Under the pieces are notes generated by a model. That model was not told where the DNA came from and did no database searches. It saw only the letters and a program-made list of their open reading frames with translations. The position numbers and the translations under genes are program-made. This document shows, piece by piece, positions 1-9,105 of a stretch of 64,000 nt of DNA (its first letter is position 1; every line of letters begins with the position of its first letter). The stretch comes from Flavobacteriaceae bacterium UBA1903 (lineage in GTDB: Bacteria > Bacteroidota > Bacteroidia > Flavobacteriales > Flavobacteriaceae): positions 327,983-391,982 of the forward strand of contig DDGL01000007.1 in assembly GCA_002337605.1 (NCBI GenBank), given 5' to 3'.

Positions 1-162
1 ACCAATCATAACGGCGAGCAAGTTCCATTTCTCGAAAATAGTATTCTTCCCAATAGTTTTGAGGGAGACCCTAAAATACTCCTGGCGATTGTATTTATGA
101 TCGTTGGCTTTTTAACTATCTTTATAATGGAGCGATTTGCTGCCTCCAAAAAAGAACGTTAA
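1..162 (+). CDS. DUF368 (PopT-type) membrane protein, C-terminal fragment
   Basis: The window opens inside a gene whose frame runs from base 1 to the TAA at 160-162, giving 53 residues. They contain one hydrophobic helix (about residues 28-43) and a short basic tail ending KKER. The layout matches the C-terminus of the next gene, a DUF368 protein, and the stop overlaps that gene's ATG by one base. I therefore infer the end of a tandem DUF368 paralogue. DUF368 proteins are known as polyprenyl-phosphate transporters that recycle the undecaprenyl carrier across the inner membrane. The assignment rests on position and tail similarity because the conserved core is outside the window. Confidence 0.65.
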   Translation, partial: TNHNGEQVPFLENSILPNSFEGDPKILLAIVFMIVGFLTIFIMERFAASKKER

Positions 163-1187
163 TGCAACAAACCCGAACCTTTTCAGATAAAATATGGTTG
201 GTTCTTAAAGGCCTGTTCATGGGGGCTGCCAATAAAGTCCCTGGCGTTTCTGGTGGTGTTGTAGCGTTTGTAGCGGGATTTTATGAAGAGTTTATCTATT
301 CCCTTCAAAAAGTAAACAAAAAAGCCTTTGCGCTTCTTATAAACGGACGCTTTAAAAGTTTTTTTCAGTACATAAACGGTCGTTTCCTGGGGTTACTTAT
401 TTTAGGGATGGTGATAAGTTACTTTAGTATTTCAAAAATATTAGACTATCTAATCGTCCATTACGAGTTGTTTGTATGGAGTACATTCTTTGGAATGATT
501 ATAGGCTCTATTTACTACATAGCCAAGGATTTTGGCGAGTGGAACCGAAAGTATCTAGCCTATCTGTTATGCGGTATCATAGCTGGTGTGAGCATTAGTT
601 TTCTGGAGCCTGCAAGGCAAAACAGCAATCTTATCTTTGTATTTTTCTGTGGGATTATTAGCGTCTCAGGAATGACCTTACCCGGACTTTCAGGGTCGTT
701 TATTCTTATTTTATTGGGTAACTATGTTTTATTACTCGTTGACGCTGTAAATGCACTTTTTGATACCTTTTCAGATTTAGTACAGGGGGATACTGGGTTT
801 ATTTCAAACCCGGAACGAATACAGATGCTAAAAATTTTAGCTGTTTTTACGCTAGGGTCCCTTACTGGATTAGTTTCCCTGTCCCATGTATTAGGATATG
901 TTCTTAAACGATTCAAAAAAGCTACCTATGCTGTTATTATTGGGTTTATAGCTGGCTCACTGGGTGTTGTCTGGCCCTGGAAAACCAAACAAATTGAGTA
1001 TGACAACTACGGAAATATAATAGTAGATGCCAATGGCAATGAAATTATTAAAGGCTACGACAGGTACTGGCCATCAGATTTTTCCTTCGAGACTTTTTGG
1101 GCAATACTATTTATCTTTGTGGGCATAGCATTGGTACTAAGTCTGGATATCTACCATAAAAATAAAAAAAGACCCACAAATGGCTAA
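162..1187 (+). CDS. DUF368 family membrane protein (PopT-type undecaprenyl-phosphate translocase)
   Basis: This 341-residue polytopic membrane protein begins with the family signature GLFMGAANKVPGVSGG (about residues 17-32). It carries a second glycine/proline loop, SGMTLPGLSGSF, near residues 168-180, the inverted-repeat counterpart of the first. Eight or more hydrophobic helices follow. DUF368 proteins return undecaprenyl phosphate to the cytoplasmic leaflet for reuse in peptidoglycan and O-antigen synthesis. The ATG overlaps the preceding paralogue's stop by 1 nt, and its own end overlaps aroE by 8 nt, so the three are very probably co-transcribed. An Asn/Asp-rich loop near residues 275-295 is probably extramembrane. 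Family assignment is firm; the substrate is inferred from the family. Confidence 0.88.
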   Translation: MQQTRTFSDKIWLVLKGLFMGAANKVPGVSGGVVAFVAGFYEEFIYSLQKVNKKAFALLINGRFKSFFQYINGRFLGLLILGMVISYFSISKILDYLIVHYELFVWSTFFGMIIGSIYYIAKDFGEWNRKYLAYLLCGIIAGVSISFLEPARQNSNLIFVFFCGIISVSGMTLPGLSGSFILILLGNYVLLLVDAVNALFDTFSDLVQGDTGFISNPERIQMLKILAVFTLGSLTGLVSLSHVLGYVLKRFKKATYAVIIGFIAGSLGVVWPWKTKQIEYDNYGNIIVDANGNEIIKGYDRYWPSDFSFETFWAILFIFVGIALVLSLDIYHKNKKRPTNG

Positions 1188-1911
1188 GTTTGGTTTATTA
1201 GGAAAAAACATTGGCTATTCCTTTTCAAAAACATTTTTTTCCATAAAGTTTGAAAACGAATGCCTTCCCCACAGTTACCACAATTTTGACACACCGTCTA
1301 TTGACAATTTTGAAGAATTTATTGCTCAAAATCCAGACATTCAGGGAATGAATGTAACCATACCCTACAAAGAAGAAATTATACCACACCTCTTTAACCT
1401 GGATCGTGATTCCAAAAAAATTGGAGCCGTTAACACGATAAAATTTCGAAAAGACGGAAAGCTAATTGGCTACAACACAGACCATTATGGATTTGCAACA
1501 GCCTTAGCAGCTTTTTTACCTCTAAAAGAAAAAACAGCATTGGTACTAGGGACCGGTGGCGCCTCAAAAGCAATTAAATACGTTTTGGATGCCATGGAAT
1601 TCACATACCGTTCGGTTTCAAGAAGTGCCGAGGGTACTAATCTAGGCTACGACCAACTTACAAAAGATGTTGTTGAAAGCCACTTCCTGATCATTAACTG
1701 TACGCCACGGGGTACCTTTCCGGATATCCACGAAGTACCAGATATTCCATTTGAGCATGTGGGGAAAGACCATGTATTATTTGATTTAATTTACAACCCC
1801 AGAGAAACTGAGTTCATGAAACGTGGTGCTGCCAAAGGAGCAAGGGTAAGTAATGGCCTGGAGATGTTAAAGCATCAAGCTCTCAAATCCTGGACAATCT
1901 GGAATAGCTAA
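1180..1911 (+). CDS. aroE: Shikimate dehydrogenase
   Basis: AroE reduces 3-dehydroshikimate to shikimate with NADPH in the chorismate pathway. The 243-residue product has the substrate-domain motif NVTIPYKEEI with the catalytic Lys, the VNTI strand, NTDHYGF with the paired Asp, the Rossmann loop VLGTGGASKA and the C-terminal GLEMLKHQAL helix. At 243 residues it is slightly shorter than Proteobacterial AroE, as is usual in Bacteroidota. The NADP-binding half reads SVSRSAEG after the second strand, so the usual NRT-type phosphate-binding turn is shortened. The ATG lies within the last codons of the DUF368 gene, implying translational coupling. Confidence 0.95.
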   Translation: MAKFGLLGKNIGYSFSKTFFSIKFENECLPHSYHNFDTPSIDNFEEFIAQNPDIQGMNVTIPYKEEIIPHLFNLDRDSKKIGAVNTIKFRKDGKLIGYNTDHYGFATALAAFLPLKEKTALVLGTGGASKAIKYVLDAMEFTYRSVSRSAEGTNLGYDQLTKDVVESHFLIINCTPRGTFPDIHEVPDIPFEHVGKDHVLFDLIYNPRETEFMKRGAAKGARVSNGLEMLKHQALKSWTIWNS

Positions 1912-1945
1912 GACTTTTCTGCTACTTCAAAATAAAGCAAACCGC

Positions 1946-1976
1946 TTTGTCGTTTCTATTGTTGTTAGTATCTTGA
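1946..1976 (+). promoter_or_regulatory. Putative promoter of the DUF349 gene, with an overlapping palindrome
   Basis: A TTTG (1946-1949) is followed after 19 nt by TATCTTGA (1969-1976), close to the Bacteroidota TAnnTTTG element. A perfect 12-bp palindrome, TTGAACGTTCAA, occupies 1973-1984 across the expected start of transcription and could bind a regulator. The -7 element is imperfect, so this is a moderate call. Confidence 0.4.
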
Positions 1977-2010
1977 ACGTTCAAACGTATGAACCTTAAC
2001 ATTGAAACAA

Positions 2011-4176
2011 ATGTCCGACGAAAAATTGCCCAAAAAAGAAAATCCTACCTCAGAAAACGATGCTATTGAAAAAGCAATGGTGGAAGAATCTGACAAAAAT
2101 TCTGAAACCGAATCAACAGATTCTGAAGAAAAAGTTGCTGAAAATCTCGTAGCATCTACGCTGGTTGAAACTTCAGAAACTGATACTAAAACCGCAGGTA
2201 CTTCAGATGAAAATTCAGAAGAAAAAGGAGCTAAAAAGGGCAAAAAAGATTCAACTAAAACTTCAGAAGATACTGATGAAAACACTGAAAACGTGAATCT
2301 TACTGAAAATATACCAGAAGTTTCAGAAAATATTGAAACATCTGATGCCACAGCTTCAAAAAGCGATGAAGAGAAAGAAGAGTCGGACACACAGGATGAA
2401 GAAGAAATAGCTTCTAGCGATGATGAAGAGAAAGAGGAAGAAGAAGAAGAAGAAGAAATTGATTACAGTGCTCTTTCAAAAAAAGAACTCATTGCGGAAT
2501 TTGCAAAATTGTTGAAGGACAAACCTGTTCAGGAAATTAAAAAAGAAGCCGAAGAAATTAAGACTGAATTCAACGCTAAGTTTACAGAAGCCCTTGAAGA
2601 GAAGAAAGAAGAGTTTTTAGCCGAAGGGGGAAATATTATTGACTTCCACTACTCTACTCCTGCAAAGAAAGAATTTAACTCGCTTTATTTTGAGTATAAA
2701 GAGAAACGAAACAATCATTATAAAAACCTAAAGAAAGACTTGCAAGCCAATCTGGCAAAGCGGGAGGAGTTAATTGAAGAGCTAAAAGGGCTGTTAACGA
2801 CCGAAGAGAATATAAACACCACCTACAAACATTTCAAAGATATTCAGGAACGTTGGCATACAGCCGGTGCTATCCCGCGTGACAAGTACAACCTTACCTG
2901 GAATACCTATCACCACCATGTAGAGAATTTTTACGATTTTTTACATTTAAACAGAGAGTTTCGCGATCTTGACTTTAAACACAACCTGGATCAAAAACTC
3001 AAGATTATTATTAGAGCGGAAGAGTTGCACCAGGAGCCTGATCTAAATAAAGCTTTTCGAGAGCTACAGATGCTTCATAAGATGTGGAAAGAAGAAATTG
3101 GTCCGGTCGCCAAAGAATATCGCGACGATGTGTGGGATAAATTTAGTGAAGCCACTAAGGTTATTCACGACAAGCGACAGGCGCAGCAAGAAGAATTAGA
3201 CAAAAAGTATGAAGCCAATTACGAGGCTAAAAAAGAATTAGTCGCTCAGATTAGAACTTTTAAAGAGAAAGCAAAGCCTAATCATAGCTCATGGCAGCAT
3301 GCCATGAAAAAGGTACAAGAGCTGCGGGATGCCTATTTTGCTGCTGGTAAAGTACCGCGTAGCAAAAACAAAGAAATCTGGAACGCTTTTAAAGATGCTA
3401 CTCGAGAGTTTAACAGAGCCAAGAATAGTTTTTATAAGGATCAGAAAAAAGAACAATACAACAATCTAGAGAAAAAACGCGACCTTATTAAAATCGCTAA
3501 TGATAATAAGGATAGTGATGATTTTGATACGGTAACTCCGTTGATGAAAAAAATTCAGGCAGATTGGAAGTCTATTGGTCATGTGCCCAGAAAAGAGAGT
3601 GATAAAATATGGAAAGAGTTTAAAGCTGCCTGTAATTATTACTTTGACCGAATTCATGCTAAGAAAAATGAAGCCAGTCAGGAAGAAGAGGAAAATCTTA
3701 CTAAAAAAGAAGCCTTGCTTACCGCTATTAAAGCAACAGAACTTACAGGAGATCACAAAGCAGATTTAACTGCTATTAAAAGTTCTATTAAAGAATGGAA
3801 GGAAATTGGCCGTGTACCCTATAAAAAGAAAAATATAGAACAGGATTTCAATAAGGTTCTGGATGGGTTATTTAAGAAGCTAGATCTTGGTAAAAACGAA
3901 GCAGAGCTTATTAAATATGATAACAAAGTAAGCTCAATGGTGTCAAGAGATGATTCCAGAAAACTTCAAAACGAACATTTCTTTATTTCTAAGAAGATAG
4001 ACGAAGTTAAAGCTGAAATTAATCAATTAGAGAACAATCTTGGTTTCTTCCAGCACGTCCCGGATGACAATCCTATGGTTGCTGAAGTGCATAAAAATAT
4101 TGCACGTCAGAAAGAACAATTAGAGGTCTGGAAAAAGAAGCTCATAAAAATAAAGTCTGCCCGTAGCGATTCGTAA
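2011..4176 (+). CDS. DUF349 domain-containing protein with a long acidic N-terminus
   Basis: I place the start at ATG 2011; a TTG nine bases upstream only adds MKQ. The product is about 721 residues. The first 150 are a low-complexity, Glu/Asp/Ser/Thr-rich tail with an EEEEEEE run, probably disordered. The rest is helical and charged and holds at least five DUF349 repeats, visible as recurring W..(A/I)G.(V/I)PR...(D/N)..W blocks such as RWHTAGAIPRDKY, AAGKVPRSKNKEIW, SIGHVPRKESDKIW and EIGRVPYKKK. DUF349 proteins are common in Bacteroidota and Actinobacteria and their biochemical role is not established. The stop overlaps the downstream methyltransferase ATG by 1 nt. Confidence 0.88.
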   Translation: MSDEKLPKKENPTSENDAIEKAMVEESDKNSETESTDSEEKVAENLVASTLVETSETDTKTAGTSDENSEEKGAKKGKKDSTKTSEDTDENTENVNLTENIPEVSENIETSDATASKSDEEKEESDTQDEEEIASSDDEEKEEEEEEEEIDYSALSKKELIAEFAKLLKDKPVQEIKKEAEEIKTEFNAKFTEALEEKKEEFLAEGGNIIDFHYSTPAKKEFNSLYFEYKEKRNNHYKNLKKDLQANLAKREELIEELKGLLTTEENINTTYKHFKDIQERWHTAGAIPRDKYNLTWNTYHHHVENFYDFLHLNREFRDLDFKHNLDQKLKIIIRAEELHQEPDLNKAFRELQMLHKMWKEEIGPVAKEYRDDVWDKFSEATKVIHDKRQAQQEELDKKYEANYEAKKELVAQIRTFKEKAKPNHSSWQHAMKKVQELRDAYFAAGKVPRSKNKEIWNAFKDATREFNRAKNSFYKDQKKEQYNNLEKKRDLIKIANDNKDSDDFDTVTPLMKKIQADWKSIGHVPRKESDKIWKEFKAACNYYFDRIHAKKNEASQEEEENLTKKEALLTAIKATELTGDHKADLTAIKSSIKEWKEIGRVPYKKKNIEQDFNKVLDGLFKKLDLGKNEAELIKYDNKVSSMVSRDDSRKLQNEHFFISKKIDEVKAEINQLENNLGFFQHVPDDNPMVAEVHKNIARQKEQLEVWKKKLIKIKSARSDS

Positions 4177-4808
4177 TGGCTCCCTGCATCCTTTGCAAAA
4201 GTTCAGCAACTTCGGAATATTTCCGTAATGAAAAGCATCACTTTTTAATCTGCGAAGACTGTACAACAGTTTTCAGACCTCCTGAATCCTGGGTTTCACC
4301 TTCAGCAGAAAAAGAACGCTATCTTGCACACCATAACAATGTGGAAGATACAGGCTATAAAAAGTTTGTAACCCCTTTGGTACAAGCAGTTATGGAACGT
4401 TTCCCACCGACAGCATCAGGTCTCGATTTTGGAGCTGGCACAGGACCCGTGGCGGCAAAAATACTTACGGAAGACGGCTATTCCATTTCACTGTATGATC
4501 CTTTTTTTCATCCAGATAAAACTGTCTTAGAGAACCAATACGATTTTATTATTTGTTGTGAAGTGATAGAACATTTTCACTACCCATTACAAGAATTCAG
4601 GCTACTGAAACGCCTCCTGAAGCCACAAGGAACGTTATTTTGTATGACGACCCTATGGACAGGAAACAAAAAGAATTTTGCAGGCTGGTGGTATAAAAAT
4701 GACAGCACCCATACCCTATTTTACAATCCTGCTAATTTAAAGTTTATACAGGAACACACTGGTTATACTTCCCTATTGAGTAAAGGGAATATTATTGAAT
4801 TTACTTAA
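4176..4808 (+). CDS. Class I SAM-dependent methyltransferase with N-terminal zinc ribbon
   Basis: The 210-residue protein starts with CILCKS...CEDCTT, two CxxC pairs (about residues 4-28) typical of a small zinc ribbon. The SAM-binding motif I follows as GLDFGAGTGPVA near residues 78-90, then FIICCEVIEHF near 127-137 (motif II) and a W-rich C-terminal part. This architecture fits the Methyltransf_23 group. The substrate is unknown. Its translation is probably coupled to the DUF349 gene through a TAATG overlap, suggesting a joint role, but nothing in the sequence identifies it. Confidence 0.82.
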   Translation: MAPCILCKSSATSEYFRNEKHHFLICEDCTTVFRPPESWVSPSAEKERYLAHHNNVEDTGYKKFVTPLVQAVMERFPPTASGLDFGAGTGPVAAKILTEDGYSISLYDPFFHPDKTVLENQYDFIICCEVIEHFHYPLQEFRLLKRLLKPQGTLFCMTTLWTGNKKNFAGWWYKNDSTHTLFYNPANLKFIQEHTGYTSLLSKGNIIEFT

Positions 4809-4841
4809 CTTTCTGGACCAAGCACTTTATACGAACCCCTC

Positions 4842-5411
4842 ATGGAAGAAAAACCTGAATTGTATTTCCCAAGAGCTATTGAATGGCGCGATTGGCTGGA
4901 CAGAAACCATGACCAATATGAACAGGGAGTCTATTTAATTTTTTACAAGCTGGAGACAAACATTCCTACGATGCGCTGGGAAGAAGCGGTAAAAGTAGCG
5001 TTGTGCTATGGCTGGATAGACAGCACTGTTAAATCATTAGGAGGTGGAAAAAGGCAGCAATACTTCTGTCCTCGTAACCCTAAAAGTACCTGGAGCAAAC
5101 TGAATAAATCGTATATAGCAGAATTAGCACTACAGGGGTTACTTCATAAAAGTGGATTGAAAACTGTTGCATTGGCCAAAGAAACCGGAACCTGGACAGC
5201 TATGGATGCTGTTGAAAACTTAGAGATCCCTGACGATCTTCAGAAAGCTTTTAAAGCAAACACGATGGCTTTTAGCAATTATAAGAACTTTAGCCCCAGC
5301 TATCGCAAAAGTTATTTAAGTTGGCTTCACAGTGCGAAACGTCAAACTACCCGGGATAAACGTATCGAGCAAATTATTATGCTGTGCGAGAAGAATAAAA
5401 AGTCCAGATAA
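4842..5411 (+). CDS. YdeI/OmpD-associated family protein
   Basis: The 189 residues carry the family features: EWRDWLDRNHDQ near the N-terminus, then EEAVKVALCYGWIDST with the conserved GWIDS, the basic KRQQYFCPRNPKSTWS segment, and a C-terminal helical region ending in KRIEQI. Members of this family are small soluble proteins, sometimes annotated as bacteriocin-protection proteins; the molecular function is not settled. It follows the methyltransferase by 33 nt and converges on the tlpA-like gene with only 4 nt between the two stops, so no separate terminator fits between them. Confidence 0.85.
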   Translation: MEEKPELYFPRAIEWRDWLDRNHDQYEQGVYLIFYKLETNIPTMRWEEAVKVALCYGWIDSTVKSLGGGKRQQYFCPRNPKSTWSKLNKSYIAELALQGLLHKSGLKTVALAKETGTWTAMDAVENLEIPDDLQKAFKANTMAFSNYKNFSPSYRKSYLSWLHSAKRQTTRDKRIEQIIMLCEKNKKSR

Positions 5412-5415
5412 TAGG

Positions 5416-5979
5416 TTACTCTGCTAGCAGCGCATCGATTGTTTTATGAACCGATGTACTGTTCCAGTCTGCTGCCCCCTTCTTATTCATTATAATTTTT
5501 CCATCTTTTGAAATAAGATAGGTTGTAGGAAATGAATTTGTTTCCAATACCTTCGGAAAGTTGTGCTGTGTAGTAAAGACGGGAAAAGTATATTCATTTT
5601 TATCAATAAACTTTTGTACCGTTTCGGTAGTTTCTATGGAAACAAAGTAGAAGGACACTTCATCTTTATAAGTAGTGTACAGGGCTTGCATAGAGGACAT
5701 TTCAGCAATACACGGTGGGCACCACGTAGCCCAGACATTTACCAGGATCACCTTATCTTTGGCCGAAGCAAAATCTACTGTATTTCCCTGTAAATCCTGC
5801 AATTGCCAGTTATAATCTGAGATTGATTCTTGGTCTGCTTCAGCAATCTCAGAGGGGCTAAAGGCTATTAATCTATTGAAGAACACTTTTATAGGCGTCC
5901 CCGTTTGTGGGATAAACAGCAAAGCAACGAAGACCAATAGCGCAACGGTACTCCAGTGTTTTTTAAAAAATGAAACCAT
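5416..5979 (-). CDS. TlpA/ResA-like membrane-anchored thioredoxin
   Basis: I choose ATG 5979 (product about 187 residues) rather than the in-frame ATG at 6018. The extra 13 codons are encoded by the stem of the upstream terminator, and a -7 promoter element lies just upstream of 5979. An N-terminal membrane anchor (about residues 8-25) is followed by a periplasmic thioredoxin fold with VNVWATWCPPC, a CPPC active site, and a cis-Pro segment NSFPTTYLI. Such proteins reduce disulfides of periplasmic partners, for example in cytochrome c maturation, or act in redox stress. The partner cannot be told from the context. Confidence 0.88.
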   Translation of the reverse strand: MVSFFKKHWSTVALLVFVALLFIPQTGTPIKVFFNRLIAFSPSEIAEADQESISDYNWQLQDLQGNTVDFASAKDKVILVNVWATWCPPCIAEMSSMQALYTTYKDEVSFYFVSIETTETVQKFIDKNEYTFPVFTTQHNFPKVLETNSFPTTYLISKDGKIIMNKKGAADWNSTSVHKTIDALLAE

Positions 5980-5982
5980 AGA

Positions 5983-5990
5983 CAAAGGTA
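5983..5990 (-). promoter_or_regulatory. -7 promoter element of the tlpA-like gene
   Basis: On the minus strand these bases read TACCTTTG, a perfect TAnnTTTG. They lie 3 nt upstream of the chosen ATG, so the transcript would be nearly leaderless. The element directly follows the T-tract of the aconitase terminator. No clear -33 TTTG is visible at the right distance. Confidence 0.55.
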
Positions 5991-5994
5991 TAAA

Positions 5995-6025
5995 CAAAAA
6001 GACCCTGATGTACATCAAGGTCTTT
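5995..6025 (-). terminator. Intrinsic terminator downstream of aconitase
   Basis: A 28-bp near-perfect palindrome spans 5998-6025 with arms AAAGACC and GGTCTTT, a self-complementary centre TGATGTACATCA and one C/A mismatch pair. Reading on the minus strand it is followed by TTTTTG, as expected for a rho-independent terminator of the aconitase transcript. Confidence 0.8.
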
Positions 6026-6045
6026 CAAAAAAACTATGTTATTAC

Positions 6046-8310
6046 TTAAGCATTCTGCTTTTTTATCATATTGAGCGCGGAACCTTCTCTATACCAGGCA
6101 ATTTGCGCATCGTTATAGGTATGGTTTGCTTTTATAGTGTCCTTGCTACCATCTGCGTGTGTTACCTCAATAGTTAACGGTGTATCTGGTGCAAAATCTG
6201 CAATGTCTACAAAGTTAAAGGTATCATCTTCCTGGATCTTGTCATAGTCTGCTTCATTAGCAAAGGTAAGCCCTAGCATCCCCTGCTTTTTCAGGTTGGT
6301 TTCATGAATACGTGCAAAACTCTTTACCAGTACTGCGGCAACCCCCAAATGACGAGGCTCCATAGCTGCGTGTTCCCTAGAAGATCCTTCTCCATAATTG
6401 TGGTCTCCCACTACAATAGTATAAATTCCTTCTTTCTTATACTCGCGTTGTGTATCTGGCACACCACCATACTCACCGTTTAACTGATTTTTCACGAAAT
6501 TTGTTTTCTTGTTGAAAGCATTAACCGCTCCAATCAAACAGTTATTCGAAATGTTATCCAAATGTCCTCTGTAACGTAACCACGGCCCTGCCATAGAAAT
6601 ATGGTCTGTAGTACACTTTCCGAAGGCTTTGATAAGCAGTTTTACATTGCTTAGGTCTTCGTCTTTAATAGGCTCAAACGGTGTCAACAACTCAAGACGT
6701 TCGCTATCTTCAGCAACTTTTACAACTATTTCACTTCCATCCGGAGAAGGTGCTAAATAACCGTTATCTTCCACAGCGAATCCTTTTGGTGGGAGTTCGA
6801 TACCCTGTGGCATTTCCAATTTTACTTCTTCACCATCTTCATTGGTAAGCGTATCATTCATTGGGTCAAAATCCAGACGTCCTGAAATTGCAATAGCTGC
6901 TACTATTTCCGGAGAACCTACAAAAGCGTGTGTGTTGGGGTTTCCATCTGCACGCTTAGAGAAATTTCGGTTAAAAGAATGCACGATAGTATTCTTTTTG
7001 TCTCCTTTAGCATCACTCCTGTCCCACTGTCCAATACAAGGACCGCAGGCATTTGTAAATACTGTAGCTCCTAATTTTTCAAAAACCTGAATCAAGCCAT
7101 CTCGTTCAGCGGTATAGCGTATTTGCTCAGACCCTGGGTTGATTCCAAAATCACTTTTTGGTTTTAATTTTTTATCGATTGCCTGCTGTGCAATAGACGC
7201 AGCTCTTGTTAAATCTTCGTAGCTACTATTAGTACAAGATCCTATCAATCCCCAGTCTACTTTAATAGGCCAGTCATTTTTTTCGGCTTTAGGGCCTAAT
7301 TCACCTACAGGTGTACAAAGGTCCGGAGTAAAAGGACCGTTAAGGTGTGGGCGTAGTTCGGTTAAATTAATTTCAATTACCTGGTCAAAATATTTTTCAG
7401 GGTTTTCATATACTTCATCATCACCCGTTAAATAAGGTCTTAGCTTGTTTGCTTCATCGGCAATTTCAGATCTGTCGGTTGCACGTAAAAAACGCTCCAT
7501 AGCGTCATCGTAGCCAAAGGTAGATGTGGTTGCTCCAATTTCAGCCCCCATATTACAGATGGTTCCTTTTCCTGTACACGAAAGGTTTTTTGCTCCAGGT
7601 CCAAAATATTCTACAATAGCTCCGGTTCCTCCTTTAGCGGTAAGAATTCCGGCAACCTTTAAGATTACATCTTTAGAGGCAGTCCATCCAGCCAATTCGC
7701 CGGTAAGCTTCACTCCAATCAATTTAGGAAATTTAAGTTCCCAAGGCATTCCAGCCATCACGTCTACGGCATCTGCACCCCCAACACCAATAGCTACCAT
7801 TCCTAACCCACCAGCATTTACGGTGTGACTGTCTGTACCAATCATCATCCCACCTGGGTAGGCATAGTTTTCTAATACAACCTGGTGAATGATACCCGCT
7901 CCTGGTTTCCAAAAACCAATCCCATATTTATTAGAAACAGATTCTAAGAAGTCAAACACTTCATTACTTGTTTCATTCGCTTGTTTTAAATCTGCTGCAG
8001 CTCCTTGCTTTGCCAGTATTAAGTGGTCGCAATGAACTGTCGTTGGTACCGCCACATTCTTCTTTCCTGCCTGCATAAATTGTAGCAACGCCATTTGTGC
8101 TGTGGCATCCTGACATGCAATACGGTCTGGGGCAAAGTCTACATAATCTTTACCTCTTGTAAATGCCTTAGTTGGCATTCCATCCCATAAGTGGTTATAA
8201 AGTATTTTTTCTGATAGCGTTAAAGGTTTACCCACAATCTCACGTGCTTTATCTACACGCTCGGCCATTTGAGCATACACTTTTTTAATCATATCAATAT
8301 CGAAAGCCAT
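6046..8310 (-). CDS. acnA: Aconitate hydratase (mitochondrial-type)
   Basis: Aconitase interconverts citrate and isocitrate in the TCA cycle through a [4Fe-4S] cluster. The 754-residue product matches the length of the mitochondrial-type enzyme rather than bacterial AcnB. The cluster ligands are visible in GLIGSCTNSSYED and NACGPCIGQWDR. The substrate-binding segments MIGTDSHTVNAGG, GEGSSREHAAMEPR and VKSFARIHETNLKKQG are all present. The gene stands alone, with its own terminator downstream and a candidate promoter about 60 nt upstream. Confidence 0.96.
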   Translation of the reverse strand: MAFDIDMIKKVYAQMAERVDKAREIVGKPLTLSEKILYNHLWDGMPTKAFTRGKDYVDFAPDRIACQDATAQMALLQFMQAGKKNVAVPTTVHCDHLILAKQGAAADLKQANETSNEVFDFLESVSNKYGIGFWKPGAGIIHQVVLENYAYPGGMMIGTDSHTVNAGGLGMVAIGVGGADAVDVMAGMPWELKFPKLIGVKLTGELAGWTASKDVILKVAGILTAKGGTGAIVEYFGPGAKNLSCTGKGTICNMGAEIGATTSTFGYDDAMERFLRATDRSEIADEANKLRPYLTGDDEVYENPEKYFDQVIEINLTELRPHLNGPFTPDLCTPVGELGPKAEKNDWPIKVDWGLIGSCTNSSYEDLTRAASIAQQAIDKKLKPKSDFGINPGSEQIRYTAERDGLIQVFEKLGATVFTNACGPCIGQWDRSDAKGDKKNTIVHSFNRNFSKRADGNPNTHAFVGSPEIVAAIAISGRLDFDPMNDTLTNEDGEEVKLEMPQGIELPPKGFAVEDNGYLAPSPDGSEIVVKVAEDSERLELLTPFEPIKDEDLSNVKLLIKAFGKCTTDHISMAGPWLRYRGHLDNISNNCLIGAVNAFNKKTNFVKNQLNGEYGGVPDTQREYKKEGIYTIVVGDHNYGEGSSREHAAMEPRHLGVAAVLVKSFARIHETNLKKQGMLGLTFANEADYDKIQEDDTFNFVDIADFAPDTPLTIEVTHADGSKDTIKANHTYNDAQIAWYREGSALNMIKKQNA

Positions 8311-8371
8311 AGTTTTTTGGTTTTAAATTTTTGTAGCAACTTTCTCGTAAACCTAATATTTACAAGAGTTG

Positions 8372-8379
8372 CGAAGGTA
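8372..8379 (-). promoter_or_regulatory. Candidate -7 element of the aconitase gene
   Basis: The minus strand reads TACCTTCG, one base from TAnnTTTG, 61 nt upstream of the aconitase ATG. The rest of 8311-8570 is very AT-rich intergenic sequence with no other feature that I can recognise. Confidence 0.35.
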
Positions 8380-8570
8380 CGAAATTTTGAAATATTTTAA
8401 AAATCTATACTGTTTTTGAGATTTTTATAACAAATATTCAATAAATTATATTCTGAGGGTAATAGATTTAGGAATTTCGCAAAATTAAATAGTGAAAATT
8501 ATGAAATTGGAAATTATAGAATTCTCAATTAGTTAAAAATTTTAGTGTAACTTAAGATAAATATAACAAA

Positions 8571-9098
8571 ATGCGCTATTGTATATTATTTCTTATCAGT
8601 GTTTTCACATTTTATTCTTGTGATACGAATATCCCCCTAAAAGAGCTAGACACTCAGCTATTAAAATCGAACATATATACGGTAGACAAAACGTTCGCTT
8701 TTGCGAAAGAAAATATGCTCAAATCTAATGATGCTATTGAAGAGTTTACAAAACTAGGTAATGCATCTATTCAAGTAACGATTACTTTTCCTTATGAAAA
8801 TGTTTTTAAAATTCAAGAATACAATTTAGTCGGGAAAAAATTTATGGGATCACATACGTTTCTTTATAAAATTAAACAGGATTCATTACTTTTTGTAAAA
8901 CCCGTTGAAAATCCAAAAGATCTATTCAGTGATATTGACGAAGACTATTTCCAAGTTGCAATTTTACAAAAAATAGCAACAGATTATAATTACATACTAT
9001 TAAAGATTACGAAAGGGCTTTACGGAGAAAGAATTGTAAAGTTTACTACTACAACCCAATACGATCAATTTAAAGAGCGTGAAGCTATGAGAAATTAA
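8571..9098 (+). CDS. Hypothetical lipoprotein
   Basis: The 175-residue product has a lipoprotein signal peptide: a short hydrophobic stretch ending FYSC with the lipidated Cys at residue 17. The mature part (DTNIPLKELD onward) is charged, mixed alpha/beta in character, with no motif I recognise. It lacks an acidic stretch right after the Cys, so surface export is not predicted. It is isolated, with about 260 nt of AT-rich DNA upstream, and converges on the small minus-strand gene with 7 nt between stops. The function is unknown. Confidence 0.7.
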   Translation: MRYCILFLISVFTFYSCDTNIPLKELDTQLLKSNIYTVDKTFAFAKENMLKSNDAIEEFTKLGNASIQVTITFPYENVFKIQEYNLVGKKFMGSHTFLYKIKQDSLLFVKPVENPKDLFSDIDEDYFQVAILQKIATDYNYILLKITKGLYGERIVKFTTTTQYDQFKEREAMRN

Positions 9099-9105
9099 TA
9101 GCTGA

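Noticed and set aside
1965..2390. Long minus-strand open frame opposite the acidic part of the DUF349 gene
   Set aside because: Its Ser/Phe/Val-rich composition is simply the complement of Glu/Thr/Ser codons; no start context or family match.
5980..6018. N-terminal extension of the TlpA-like protein from ATG 6018
   Set aside because: The bases are the terminator stem of aconitase and the -7 promoter element.
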